A DNA stretch of 64,000 nucleotides. Origin: Parasponia andersonii. Its lineage: Eukaryota > Streptophyta > Magnoliopsida > Rosales > Cannabaceae. The stretch is taken from NCBI GenBank assembly GCA_002914805.1, contig JXTB01000092.1:1-64000 (forward strand). The letters are read 5' to 3'. Shown here one piece after another: positions 1 through 12,711 of this stretch; position 1 is the stretch's first letter; every line of letters begins with the position of its first letter. Below the pieces are notes generated by a model. The model was not told the origin of the DNA. It made no database searches and worked only from the letters and a program-made list of their open reading frames with translations. The translations under genes and the position numbers were made by a program.

Positions 1-165
1 AACCCTAAACCCTAAACCCTAGACCCTAAACTCTAAAACCCTAAACCCTCTAAACCCTAAACCCTAAACCCTAAAACCCTAAACCCCTAAACCCTAAACC
101 CTGTACCCTAAAACCTAAACCCATAAACCCTAAACCCTAAACCTCTAATCCCTAAAAGGGTAAAG
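1..165. repeat. Telomeric repeat tract, degenerating inward
   Basis: Tandem CCCTAAA units, the Arabidopsis-type plant telomere repeat, read 5'->3' into the chromosome, as expected for the left end of a chromosome. Units become irregular within the tract (CCCTAGA, CCCTCTAAA, CCTGTACCCTAAA, CCATAAA) and stop near base 160. The short length and early degeneracy suggest that the assembly captures only the proximal, variant-rich part of the telomere. An internal telomeric block would look similar, but position 1 of the window favours a true end. Confidence 0.95.
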
Positions 166-1486
166 TTACACTTTTTGCTGTAAAAAATCTCTCTCTCTCA
201 ATTGTTTATATCAATTGTAGCGTCGTTTGTCCTAGTTTTGAAAATGACATGACTAGAAGGACTTGAGCCGGAGCTTTTTTTAAAAATTACCCATCGAGGG
301 CTCGATGTATACATCCTGTAGTGGAGATGTGATTCGTGATCTTGAAAAATTGGTTACTTTGTATAATGATTTTTGTTTTTTTTTTCTTTTTTCTTTCGTA
401 ATTAGAACATCCTTTTCATTTTTCGTTCATAATATTAGAACATCTAAGGCCTCACATATATGCTGGTATTATTAATAGTTACACAACTATCTTGATATCT
501 TAAATATATGCAAGTATTAGTAATAGTTACACAACTATCACTTTTTTTACTTATTTAAAAGATAAATAAGCAGATTTAACATAGTATAATTTTTGCTCAT
601 GGCGGAGTTGGTAGCCGGATGCCAGATTTTTGCCGAAAATCTATACCGGAGATGGTATTTTTGAAAGCTTCTAAAGGCATCGTCGGGCAGCTTCAAGTGA
701 CGGGACCGGCGAAACCTGCTGGCTCTTGCAGACAAGCGCATTAGCGACAGGGAGGGGCAGTGTGTCGACGGTATTTGCTGACAGAACTTCAACTCTTAAG
801 AATTTTGATCGAAGAAGAAGAAATACCTCTGGGTAAATTTAAGGGAGTTTAGGGGCACTGTTGCTAGTGGAACATATGGCAGTTCCTGATTTAGCCAAAA
901 ATCTTTTGAACATTTTAATTAAGCCATAGTATTTAAAAGATTCTTTCACTTTGATCCCTCCCTTTGTAAAAATATTTATATTTTCAACCCCAAATGAACA
1001 TAGTCTTCAAGCGGTCCTCATTTATCCTAGATATTTTTGTTTAAATATTCCAAAAATTCATATTCACCAAAATGCCATTAACGTGAAAACTACTCTTATG
1101 CCCCTTTTAAATCTAGTTTTTACATGTTCTTTGTTCGAAAGACTAAATCACTCTAATTGGTGTTCTTTGCTTTTTTCTTTATTATTCTATGTTTTTACCT
1201 TAAATCATTAATCCTCATTAATCCTATTGTTACACCAAATTTGGTATCAAGAAAAACCTTATGTGTTTGGCTATATTTTTTTTTAGTTATTTTTAATGTT
1301 TAATTAAAGACATAAAAAAAATTAAACGCTAGCATTTTTCTTTAAAAAAGCCTAGAGTAGATTAATTTGACTAATTACATTTTTTAATTAAAATTAAAGT
1401 ATGGACTTTTAAAAAATTAATTACATGAAAGTTCATCCTATATAAAATTCGTCCTTAATGTTTATTATTTATAAATAGGCAAACTA
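166..1486. other. Subtelomeric AT-rich DNA, no gene recognised
   Basis: Mostly AT-rich sequence with homopolymer runs and a near-repeated phrase (TATTA..TAATAGTTACACAACTATC) at about 468-492 and 515-539. A GC-richer patch at about 600-800 has an 81-codon open frame on the minus strand, but its product resembles nothing I know and has no splice or promoter context. I do not call it a gene. Confidence 0.5.
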
Positions 1487-3502
1487 AGAGAAATTAGGTT
1501 AAATATGCATAATAATAGGCATATTTTGGTCTATATAATTTTCTCAATAAAAGTTTGAAAAATATGCATATATCACCTGAAAAGTCATATTTACCCCTAA
1601 TAAACTATATGCTCTCTTCTCTTTATCAAACTGAAATCTCTTCTTCTCCATGCCTCTATGCTTCTCTATATCTTGATTCTTCAAGTTAACCGTCATATGA
1701 AGAACTGAAATTCCAAGATCAAAAAAGAATAAAAGAAAAAACACGAGAAAAGATAATTGGAAAAAGGAAAAAAAAACATAATTTAAGAAGAAAATCACGT
1801 TCTCATCTCTCATATCACCATCAAACTCATTATTTCCATCTCTTCTCTCTTCATTCTTCTCCACTTAGTTCTCGATATAGCTTCAACTAACATATTATCA
1901 AATTTCAAGATATTATGAGGTCATTTATATGTTGAAAATTCATTCTGAGGTTAATTTTTGTGAGTTTTGACCAAAAAAAAAAATTGCGATAATTTTCTAC
2001 GGTTTTTCAATGATATTTTGATAAAAATTATATTTTCAGTAAAATTTTAATGAAAATGGCATTTTTGATAATTTTCGATGTCATTTCGATGTATTTTTTG
2101 ATAAATTTTCGATGTAATTTCAATGAAAATGGCATTTTTGATAATTTTGATGCAATTTCGATGTATTTTTGATGATATTTTGCTCAAAGTAGTATTTTCA
2201 ATAATATTTGACAGAATTTCGATATAATTTCAATGAAGTGATATTTCTGATAAAATATTATCGAAAATACCACTATCATCGAAATATTATCAAAAATATA
2301 TGGAAATGCCTTGAAAATAATCAAAAATGCAATTTTATCGAAATATTACTGAAAATACCACTTTCATTGAAATATCATCAAAATTGCATCTAAAATTTTC
2401 AAAAATACTATTTTCATTAAAATTTTACTGAGAATATAATTTTCATCATTGAAAACCGTCGAAAATCATAGAAAGTTATCACAATTTTGACGATTTTCGA
2501 TGGTTTTTCGATGATATTTTGATGAAAATTATACTTTCAGTAAAATTTTAATGAAAATGGTATTTTTGATAATTTTCGATGTCATTTCGATGTATTTTTT
2601 TTGATAAATTTTCGATGTAATTTCAATGAAAATGATATTCCTAGTAATATTTCAATTAAGTGGTATTTTTGATAATTTTCGATATATTTTTGATGATATT
2701 TTGCTCAAAGTAGTATTTTTCATAATATTTGACATAATTTCGATATGATTTTAACGAAGTGATATTTCCGATAAATATTATTGAAAATATCATTATCATC
2801 GAAATATTATCGAAAATATATCGAAATTGCATTGAAAATAATCAAAAATACAATTTTATCGAAATATTACTGAAAATACAACTTTCATCGAAATATCATA
2901 AAAATTGCATCTAAAATCTTCAAAAATACAATTTTCATTGAAATTTTACTAAGAATATAATTTTCATCGCAATATTATCAAAAACGGTCGAAAATCATCA
3001 AAAGTTATCACAATTTTTTGCCAAAACTCGCAAAAATTAATCTCAAAACTATTTTTCAACACATAAATGACCTCATAACATCTCGAAATTTGATAATATG
3101 TTATTTTAAACTATACCCAGAATTAAATGGAGAAAAATAAAGAGAGAAAAGAAGAAAATGATGAGTTTGACGGCGATATGAGATATGAGAACTAGATTTT
3201 CTTTTTAAATTCTTTTTTCTCCTCTTTCCAGTTATATTTTCTCGTATTTTTTCTTTTATTCTTTTCTGATCTTATAATTTCAGCTCTTCATATGACGGTT
3301 AACTTGAAAAATCAAAATACAAAGAAACATAAAAGTATAGAGGATAAGAGATATCGACTGGTTAAAGAGAAGAGAGGTATATAATTTACGGGGGATAAAT
3401 ATGATTTTCTAAGTGAAATATACATATTTTACAAACTTTTATTGAAAATAGCACATGGACCAAAATATGCCTATTACGATGCATATTTGACCCAATTTTT
3501 CT
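1487..3502. mobile_element. Large foldback element with long terminal inverted repeats
   Basis: The outer ~500 bases at each end are imperfect inverted copies: the left border (GGTTAAATATGCATAATAATAGGCA, read in two parts) matches the reverse complement of the right border around 3465-3502, and 1880-1990 pairs with 3000-3110. Between them lie two direct ~500-base units (about 1980-2470 and 2490-3010) built from GATGATATTTTGATGAAAAT-like phrases, each close to palindromic itself. No transposase frame is present; the minus-strand open frame at 1544-1864 is low-complexity sequence inside the left arm. I could not find a clear target-site duplication, so the superfamily is open (hairpin Mutator-like or other foldback). 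Confidence 0.75.
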
Positions 3503-3837
3503 AATGAAAACCATAATTCTAAATATTCAGTTTTATTCTTAAAAAACCAATTGAATAGTCTTAAAAAAAAAAAAAAAGAAAGAAAACGAACTGAAATATG
3601 AAAGGAAAGCTTTTTGCCTTAGTTAAGTCTTAATAATCGTCTTAGCTTTTTCATCTTCTTTTGCAACACAAATAGCCACCTCCAGTATGGTAAAGTCTTG
3701 ACAGCCATAGAATAGAATTAGAATAGAATTGTACTATTTATAAATTAGAATTAGACTAAAAAAGAGGAGAGGGTTCGTTCGTTGAGAGTTACTTGTCTTG
3801 TCTGACTCCGAGGAAGTGTCTTAGAGAGTGAGTGGCG
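3503..3837 (+). promoter_or_regulatory. Upstream region and 5' UTR of the BSH-like gene
   Basis: About 335 bases lie between the foldback element and the BSH start codon. The stretch contains an A-run near 3550-3575 and an AGAATTAGAATAGAATT repeat near 3712-3730, and then becomes mixed sequence (about 3770-3837) that is likely 5' UTR. A transposable element therefore sits directly upstream of the gene's proximal promoter. No definite TATA box is assigned. Confidence 0.4.
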
Positions 3838-6465
3838 ATGAAGGGCCAAGCGTCGGCCTACTGGAAGGCTTCAGCCGTCAAGTTCAGGATGTAAGTAAGT
3901 TTGCTGCTGTTTTCGATTCTGATTCTCTGTATTGAATTAATCATGATTTTGTAAATTTATGGCAGCCCAACAGCCCAGAATTTGGTACCCATCAGATTGG
4001 ACATCGAAGTGGACGGCCAGAGGTTCAGAGACGCTTTCACTTGGAACCCTTGTGGTATATTATTCTATTTTTACTTGCTACTATTTTATTTTTTTATATA
4101 TAATCCATGCAATTCCAACTATACTACTATTTCATACAAAACTCACAAAGAATTGAATTTGCATTGGTTGGATTCTGTATTGTATTGTATTGAATTGTGG
4201 TTTTGTTTTGTTTTGTATTGTATTGTAGATCCTGATTCTGAAATTGTGGTGTTTGCCAAAAGGACTGTCAAAGACCTGAAGCTCCCTCCTGTATTCGTTA
4301 CCCATATTGCTTCCTCTATTCAGGCAACTCTCAACTTGCTGTGACTTTCTCTTTCTCTTTCTCTCTCTCTTTCTCTTTCTCTCTCTCTTTCTCTTTCTCT
4401 TTCTCATATGGGTTTGTTAAGTGGTGTCACCTTTCCTTGTTTACTCGCCATTATCAGTCTCAGTTGGCTGACTTTCGGTCATTTGAAGGTCAAGATATGT
4501 ATGCTGGCGAGAAGATTGTTCCTATTAAGGTTTGTTCAATTCAGCTCAGTTCAATTCAATTCAATCTCCTCCATCTCTGACCTCTATACCTCAATCTTAT
4601 TCTAATCACTTAACAAGTAACTTCATCTTCTTCTCAGCTTGATCTTCGCGTAAACCATACTCTTATAAAGGACCACTTTTTGTGGGTAAGAAATATATAT
4701 ATAAATGGAACATTACTTGTTTCATCCTTTCCCTTTGATTTGATTTGACTTGAGTGAAACTAGCATATCCCATGTTGAACATTGAACGTATATTCCGCTA
4801 TTTCCAGGACATGAACAACTTTGAGAGTGATCCCGAAGAGTTTGCTAAAACCTTCTGCAGAGATTTAGGTATTCAAGACCCTGAAGTTGCTGTAAGTATA
4901 AAACTAGCTCACTCCTCAATTGTTGTCTCATACTTTATTTCACGACATTCTGAAGAATTTTCTTTCTCAGCCTGCAATTGCTTTTGCAATCAGAGAACAA
5001 TTGTATGAGGTTAGGTTCCACTGACGTTTTGATCTAATATCATGTGTTTCCACCATTATTAGGCTGAGCAAAAAGAAAAAAGAATTGATATAACTGTAGA
5101 TGAAGTTTCATTTCTTATTGTTTGTTCTTTTAATGTTTTGGTCTTATCTTTGTTCAAGTTCAGTCAGCAATATACTTATGATATTCCATATTCTAGATTG
5201 TAATTCAAAGTGTAGCTTCAGCAAGAGAAAGTCGAATTAGCAAGAAGGGACGCCGAGGGGCTGACCACACACCTGCCAGGTTGTATTTGTAGGTTAAAGT
5301 TAATGAACTTATAGGAAAGTTTATGAGAGTTCATATGACTAATACAGCACGAATTTTTCTCTGACAGTAAAGCTGGTGGTGCCACTTTGGACCTCGTTAA
5401 GTTATTTGGTCATAGATCTAGCGTTGTTCGGTATGTCTTTCTCAGATAATGTCTTCGTGCTAGAATCTCGTAACATATTTGCTCTCTAGTCATAGGATTT
5501 GACTTGGAAGTTTAACCACTTTCTCTAATGAATACTTACGCTTGGCCTTTTGGCCAACGAAGACCATATGCCTCTTATGCTATTGTGTACCAATTTACCA
5601 CTGGTACAGCTTCAGTCACAAGACTCAAATGATTTCCTCAAATGATCACCTTTATATGCTCAATAATTCAGTTTTTTGTTTTAATTTTCTTTCCTCCCAT
5701 ACCATAATCCAAAGCTCTCTGAATTTGTTAATGAACTCTTATTAGATTGAGTTCTTCCATTCTGCCTTGCTGTTGTTAGTTACCATCTCATCCAAGATGA
5801 CTTTAATGGGAAAGTGAATCCCATCCATATTCAAGACTCAGCTTCTAGAATCAGACATCAACAACCTTTCCCAATATCAGTATCTTGTCAAGAAATGTGA
5901 AATTTCGGAAAAAAACAGGGTTAGCAGCTTCTTCGTAAGGGTAGCCTCAATTGCTCCAAATTCGTGGTTAATAAAAAGCTTGCATGATAGCAATTGTAAG
6001 AGCAAAAGAAACTAAAACTGTAGAGATCTTGAAGAATCCAAAAATAGCGGACCCTTTATTTTGTCGTACAATCTGTCGGAGTACATAGAGATGCAAAAAT
6101 TTGCATATTTCTCTACATGGAGGATAGTGTCTGAATGAGCTTTTCGGTTTGATCTTTTGCCCAATCCCAGTACTTTCTGCCAGGTGCAGTATGTGGTCCA
6201 GTAGCTTTCTTGACTTGCATTTAGTATCACTAAGTCAGATTTTGACTTTTTCTAATTTGAGTTATTTTGAAGTGTTTAAGACGTTTGCTTTAGGATCAAG
6301 CGTCAGAAAATTAAAAGAAGATACTTACAAAACTGTTTATCTCGTGACTTGTTCCCAAATGCCAGGAAGAGAAAAGAGTGGGATGTTTATGAACCCATTG
6401 TTGATCTTCTCTCTAACGAGGAGATGGATGCTCTTGAAGCAAGAGAAGAAAGGAATGCTCGTTGA
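3838..6465 (+). CDS. BSH: SNF5/INI1 homologue BSH, SWI/SNF chromatin-remodelling subunit
   Basis: Ten exons join in frame to 241 codons, matching the ~240 aa Arabidopsis BUSHY protein: 3838-3890, 3966-4054, 4229-4323, 4458-4529, 4638-4685, 4808-4891, 4971-5009, 5197-5279, 5368-5430, 6366-6465. The product reads MKGQASAYWKASAVKFRIP, then the SNF5 domain with its two repeats (RRTVKDLKLP-like, then DLRVNHTLIKDHFLWDMNNFE and AIAFAIREQLYE), and ends EEMDALEAREERNAR. SNF5 proteins are core nuclear subunits of SWI/SNF complexes that bridge the ATPase and the nucleosome. Intron 3 begins CAG|GCAACT, a GC-AG intron, because no GT donor keeps the frame. It runs straight into a CTTTCT repeat (4340-4405). 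The start codon is the first in-frame ATG and matches the family N-terminus. Confidence 0.95.
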
Positions 6466-7747
6466 CTTATCCCAGCAGCAGCATATCTCAATATCTTTAG
6501 GCAATGATGCCCCAGTTGAATTTACTGCTTGCTTTTTGTTACTTCTAGGGGCTCCGTGAACCATTTTGGTATCAGTGGTTTAATGTATATCTGGTCTTGG
6601 AGATATGAATGAGCAATGAAAATGTTTGTCATTTTCTTCTCACCATGGTCCTAATGAAATTGCAACTTTACCGGTGAGATTGTATTCTTCTGTATTGCAA
6701 AAGCTGTAAATTGAAGAAGTTTTCCGATCATACATTCTCTCGAAAAAGTTTTTCAATCATTATATCATCAATTTCCTATTTAAGTGGGGTTTTTCGGTCA
6801 TTATATCATCATTTCCTTTCTTTTTATTTTTTGAAAACAAATCTGTTATTATAATACAAAATATCTTTACAATAACAGATTGAATTGGGAGAAAAAATTT
6901 TCCAATAGATAAGCCAATTCTCCCCTTCTAAAGCTATCCTAGCCAATGCACAAGTAAACAAATTAACTATGATGTTAATGTCAGGAAGGAAAAAAATAAC
7001 TAAATGCATTCAACAGTAAATAAACTGTCAATGCGTCTGACTCCAATAATTGGAGATTTTCGGTTTAACATCCCTAATTGGTAGGAATACTAACTCTCTT
7101 GTAACTAGCAAGCTTATGATCTCACCATGTGTCTTTTGCTTACCATGTGTATGTAAGCTATTGAATCCTACTAAGGGGGGAGACCATCAGTCTCCCTCCT
7201 TCGATTTTCATAATTACTTCTTTTATTGTAAATATAATTTTCATATCATGATATCATGATAAAAGAACAAAGATTTAAATTTATAATAAGATATATGTAG
7301 AAAATCAGATAACATAAAAGATATTCCTTTGGCCTTGTGATTCAATAAAAGTCATAAACAAAAAATCACAGTTAAATATTGAAGACATGGAACAGTAAAA
7401 AATCTAGTTAGTTTACAAAGTAGATTTACCCAAAAATAAAATAGAAGACTCCAAAATAAATGAAATGAACTCAAGCTAAAAGCATTAACCTGGATGAAAA
7501 TTAAATGAAATGAAGAAAATAAATCTCATTTGGAGATAAATGATCATAATATTAAGGAGTTGACACTAAATCCAAAACACAATAAACATGTGTTAAAATT
7601 TTCATGCCATAGTGAATATTTTTAATTGAATGTGAATTATTCCTAAGCAATTTTTATAGATCAGGAATATGACAAAAGGTTTAGTATGGAGTAGAGATAT
7701 ATCTTGTAATAATAGATTCAAGTAAAATATGGGTTTCCTCTAACCAA
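6466..7747. other. Intergenic region, nothing recognised
   Basis: This stretch holds the BSH 3' UTR (roughly to 6720) and then AT-rich sequence. A short phrase is repeated (TTTTCAATCATTATATCATCA at about 6750 and TTTTCGGTCATTATATCATCA at about 6791). I see no coding frame with family resemblance. Confidence 0.4.
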
Positions 7748-10435
7748 ACGAGTTTATTAGTCACGAATCAGTTTAGTCAATTTATGTGCTACTTCATTGG
7801 CTTCACGAAAGATATGATTTACTTTGATACCGGAAAAATGAGAGAATAAACTTATGATATCTAGTAATAGATTTCCAAATTTAGAAAGGCAATTAATTCT
7901 ATTGTTGAGAGTTTGAACCATAACCAGAGCATCTGATTTCAGCGTCTATAGATTGAAGCCAATATCTCTTGCCCATAAGAGTGATATCCCAATTTCCTTA
8001 GCCTCAGCATGTTTTGGTAAAAGAAGACCACCAAATTTTTTTGCCAATGTAGCCATTACTTCCCCTTTATCATTCCAAACTATGGCACCAATTCCAACAG
8101 TACATGTTTGTTCATTAAAAGCGGCATCAACATTCATTTTAAAGCATTCACGAGAAAGAGTTATCCACCCTGTTTATTTCCTTAGTAAATTCTATGGACA
8201 AGGTACATTTCTCATTCTTCCTCTTGCATTTTGATATTCCTCCAAATACTAAATATACCATTCCATAACCATACTCGGTATTTCAGTTTTCTACCCATGT
8301 AACATCTTATTTATTTTATTCCAGATGCACCATAATAGACACATGAATAAATCAAAATCCTTTAAACTCAGCAATTAGGAATACATAGAGATAATATCGA
8401 ACATTGTCATAGTAAAAATTTACTAAATGGCAGCTGAAATTTTGATACCCTCCAAATGGCCTTAGCAAAGCTATAGTGAATCAAGGCATGAGTAAGAGAC
8501 GCCCATGTACAATTACAAGAGCTACAATATGATAATGGAATTATTTTCCTATGAAATAAACCTATTGCCATTGGTAAGGCATCATGATAAGCATGCCAAA
8601 TGTTTATCTTAATTTTACTAAGAAGAGTTAGACCCCAATATTTCCTCCACCAACTATGTATGCTTGCTAAATTTGAGCATGAGCTTCTCTCCAGTCGAGC
8701 TTTTGTTAGCCAATAACCTGATTAAACAGAATACGCACCAGAAGTAGTAAAGTGCCAAACTAAATTATCTCTTTGCGCCATAAAACTTAATGGAATAGTT
8801 AGTACTTTAAAAGTAAGAAATTTTAGTTAGTAAGATGTAACTAAATATTAGGAGTGTACTATAAGACATAATTACAAATCATAAATTTGGATAAGGATAT
8901 TAGGAGTTCGTAAAATACGCGTACATATGTTTTGCATAAATCTAAATCATTCGCTTTCTTTCTCTCTTTATTATAATTATAAATTTTAATTTCAATTTTT
9001 ACTCATAAATGAAATTTTGCAGAGAAATTGTTAGATAAGAAAATTTTATAATGTATATAATATTATATCGAAATTAATCATAACAATGATATAGCAAATT
9101 AAAATACTAAATTCTAAGGAAATATAATTATATGAGATAAATCAAAAGTATATACCATATAGAAACTATACATAAGTTATACAATTGGTGCAACAGGATA
9201 AAGTATACGTACAATTTTATATTACAGCAGGATAAAGTATCGTACAATTATGTACTTTTGTTAGATTAAGTGGAATAAATATATTACTCAAAAAGGAAAC
9301 AGTTATCAAAAGATCATTCATCAAAATTTATTTTACAAGAAATTGGTCATCAAATTTGCAATCTCAAATCCAAACATCATTATCATTACAAATATGATTT
9401 CAAAAAAACTTTGATTTAGGCAAGTTGGTAAAGATCTCTTTCCTCTTAAAATGCATAGAATTGATACAATAAGATAAAGTAACCATAGTTGACATACCTT
9501 ATTTATATCCGAGGGAGAAAAATACTAGTTTAACAAGCCAATGTTCCATTTTCACTTAGAGGTGATAAAAAGAGAAACACAAGCATTTTCATCATGGGAA
9601 AATGGTGCTATTAATTTAAAAGATATGCTACTTGGTATCCATGGGTCTATAATACAACAAATAGAATTTCCATCACCTACCTTCCATCATAATCCCTCCA
9701 CCAAAAGTTATTTATCCCATAAAATACTCCTCCAAGTGAGAGAAGGTGAGTGGCCTAATTGTACATCCATAAATTCATTATAAGGGAAATAACGAGCTTT
9801 ATATATCTTGTATAAAAGAGTTTTAGGTTGATGCTATGCTTGTTTTGTCAAAAGGGCTTGAGTAAAACCAATTAATGATCTAAAACCCATCCTTCCATTA
9901 AGTTTAAAGCGGTACATAAAATTCTAATTTTTCCAATGAATTTTGTGTCCTTTCTCCGATAATCCCCACTAAAAATTAGCCATCAAAGATTCAATTTCTT
10001 GACAAAATAATATCGACAAATGAAAGTAACTCATTGCATATGTTGGAACTAACTGAACCACTGCGTTCGAAAGAACTTCTTTATCTATCACTGAGAATAA
10101 AGGCTATTGCCATTAACCGCCATACCTTACATTTAATATCCCCAAATAAGGCTTTCTTATCATGTCCAGAAAAAGACAGGAGTCTAAGATACTACTCTTG
10201 ACAATCATGTATTATCATTTGAAGAATTTGTTGATAGAAACATTTAATATCTGGAAGTGTGTTTGGAGAGAAAGAAAGTGTCATTTCCCAAAATTTATTT
10301 TTTATCCAGATGCTTTCCTATAAATAGTGAATAGATTTTTTAGCACTAGACAATCTTCTTTCGTTGCTTTACAAAACAATAAACTATAATCCGCAAAGAG
10401 TAGATGTGAAATTATTGGGGCATATCTAGCAACTT
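7748..10435 (-). mobile_element. Decayed, 5'-truncated L1-type LINE (non-LTR retrotransposon)
   Basis: Read on the minus strand, the ORF2 order of plant L1 elements is visible. There is a reverse-transcriptase fragment with APIISHLLFADYSLLFCKA near 10375-10430 (normally YADD/FADD, here FADY). Connection-domain phrases follow ([37 protein letters not shown] at about 9600-10060), then a zf-RVT-like region (8440-8760), then a plant RNase H domain (MNVDAAFNE...GIGAIVWNDKGEV at 8137-8060, ending near SHFSGIKVNHIFREANEVAHKL at about 7750-7850). Many in-frame stops and frame changes are present. The 5' half of the RT and all of ORF1 are absent. The region 8770-9480 fits the ORF poorly and is very AT-rich, perhaps a secondary insertion. 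Confidence 0.9.
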
Positions 10436-11109
10436 AAGATGTCAAATAATCATTAGCAATTAAAAAGCAAGTTATAGTTTTAATGTGGTTCTTTAAATAT
10501 TATGACTTTTTTTAATTATAGTAGCAAAGGATATATGCTAGATATATCTACACTCTAAATATTAAAACTATAGCTATTAATTTATGTTATGTGAATAATA
10601 CTAGAAAGAAGATAGGGATTTTTTCCATACTTTATGTTACTCAAATGTTTGTGTCCTTCTAAGAAATATAAAAAGAAAAGTGTTAGAAAGGAATTAAAGG
10701 ATAATCCAATTGGAAAGAAATAGTACATTCAAGATAATAATACAAATTGCTGATTTACATGTTAATCTACGTCCAAATAGTAGGATTAAAAGTTTGATTA
10801 TGCAGCATTAAAAGAGTTTGCAAGTTTATAACGATATAAACTATTGCATCACACACTTGAAAGTCCTAATAAAATCCTGAGAAAACATGTTTGACGTAGA
10901 CATTTTAAGGGCCACAAAGGATGGTTGCCGTCTTTTTATTTCTTATTCAAATTCAATCTTTCTTTACTTTCTAAAACCAAATAAAGGAAAACGAGATATA
11001 TTATCAAGGGTTCTTTGCTAATTACTGGTTTGATTTAGACTTTAGTTTAGAGGGTTTGGTAAGTTTGGTTGGTGAGAGGAGAGCTCTCTCAATAAACATA
11101 CAAAAACAA

Positions 11110-11140
<31 letters not shown>

Positions 11141-12711
11141 GGAAGCCAAAATGCCTCATCATTTCCTATTTAGGTGGGGCTTTCAGTGGAGGATATACGT
11201 GAGCAAAAGGGTATGTATATTGAAGGCACTGGTTTCTTTTCCTTTCTTTCTTTTTATTTTTTTTTATTTTAAGGGGTTTTAGGTTGTGGATGATGGGTGC
11301 AAGTAAACTCCAGAAAGGATCAATCCCATCCATCCCATTTCACGGTAAGCCAAGTGTTATTCTCAGTCTAGTTTTGGCCTTTAGCGGGACCATCCTTGAT
11401 CGATACGATCCATCTTCTGTCCTGGAGGTCGCTTTCATATCTTTATAGCATGTTTAGGGTAAAAGACATAGCTCTTTCTACTTGCGGTTGTGGATAAGGA
11501 ATTGTTTCACTTGTTTATCTTTGATTTTTATTGTTTTCTTAAAAATTAATTGTCCGATTTTTTTTTTCTTTTTCCAGTTTCAAGCTTTAGAATCGGCGCA
11601 TTATCAGTTTTGTGTTGAGCATATTTTAAAGCCCATTATAAATATGGGATAACTTATAATTCATTTACAAACATAGACCTTTTCTTGATGAAAAAATTTA
11701 GTATTCAATTTGCGGTCAAAAAGAACAGAGTTGATGACAAATTGCCTCTTCGACTTGGTCGTGATGAAAATTCATGGGGATGTTAGTGACGAAACTTGGA
11801 GTGGCCATGGTTTCAGGTGAAAAAATTGTGTGTTTTGATTACGATATGTAAGTAAAATTAAATAAGTATGACATTGAGATTATTTTTTAATAAAATTTTT
11901 GAATGAGACCATTAGTAGATCCTCGCATATAAGACTCTTTTCCGGTGAAACATACTCATTTGTTGTATGAGCATATACAAAATATCCTAATCTATTGGAT
12001 TCCACAAGGAGTGCTTTTTTCGTAATTAAAAAAAAAAAAAATCAGATGCTTGCTATGGTTTAAAGGATTTTCCACTATGGTTTAGTGGATGACTCCTTGG
12101 TATTTTCTTCTTTGTTTTTTATAAAGGGGGATATTCAAAATTTCATCCGCTACATAAGAAATTACACAAAGCCATGCCTTATCTTCCATTCCAAGGGCAG
12201 TTACTCTTCCTATTATTATAGGCAAAGAAGGAGTGATATATATGGCATAAATAAATCAGTAATCATACAGAAGAATTAACGAGAAAATTGGAAAAGAAGA
12301 TGAGTAGAGAGACGGAATTCTCAACTCCCGTTAATACTAATCTCGCCGTGATATTTCATTTTTATCACGGGGATTCCCTATAGATTAACATTTTGACCGG
12401 AAAATTACAAACAATAAAACAAAAGAACTAAAAAAAAAAAAAAAAACAGCAGCCAACTCTGCAACTCCTCTTTGTTGTCGATTTTTTTCTTTTGTTTTCT
12501 TTCCTCATGCCTTCCCACCTCTTGAACAAAGAAAGATCATATCTCAAAATAACGTTATCTACAAGCTAGCTACTTCATATCCATACCAGATCCAAATAAG
12601 TAACTAGTATGATGCTGCGCTCTCTCTCTTGTCTTTTCTTAGGTAATACTTGGAAAACACACACACACACACATATATATATATGTATATATATATGCAG
12701 ACGTACGTGGG
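10436..12711. other. Intergenic AT-rich DNA, no gene recognised
   Basis: No frame here resembles a known family. Visible structure is limited to an (AAT)n microsatellite near 11110-11140, T-rich tracts and (CA)n/(TA)n next to the following gene (12657-12700). The end closest to 12711 is the likely 3' UTR of the small minus-strand gene. Confidence 0.4.

Noticed and set aside
1544-1864. 106-codon minus-strand frame (MEKNEERRDGNNEF...)
   Set aside because: It lies inside the left arm of the foldback element, is low in complexity, and a mirrored version occurs in the other arm.
4132-4407. Minus-strand frame rich in RKRKRER
   Set aside because: It is the reverse of a CTTTCT microsatellite in BSH intron 3.
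6149-6559. 136-codon plus-strand frame
   Set aside because: It spans BSH intron 9 and exon 10 in the wrong frame; the real exon 10 uses another frame and ends at 6465.
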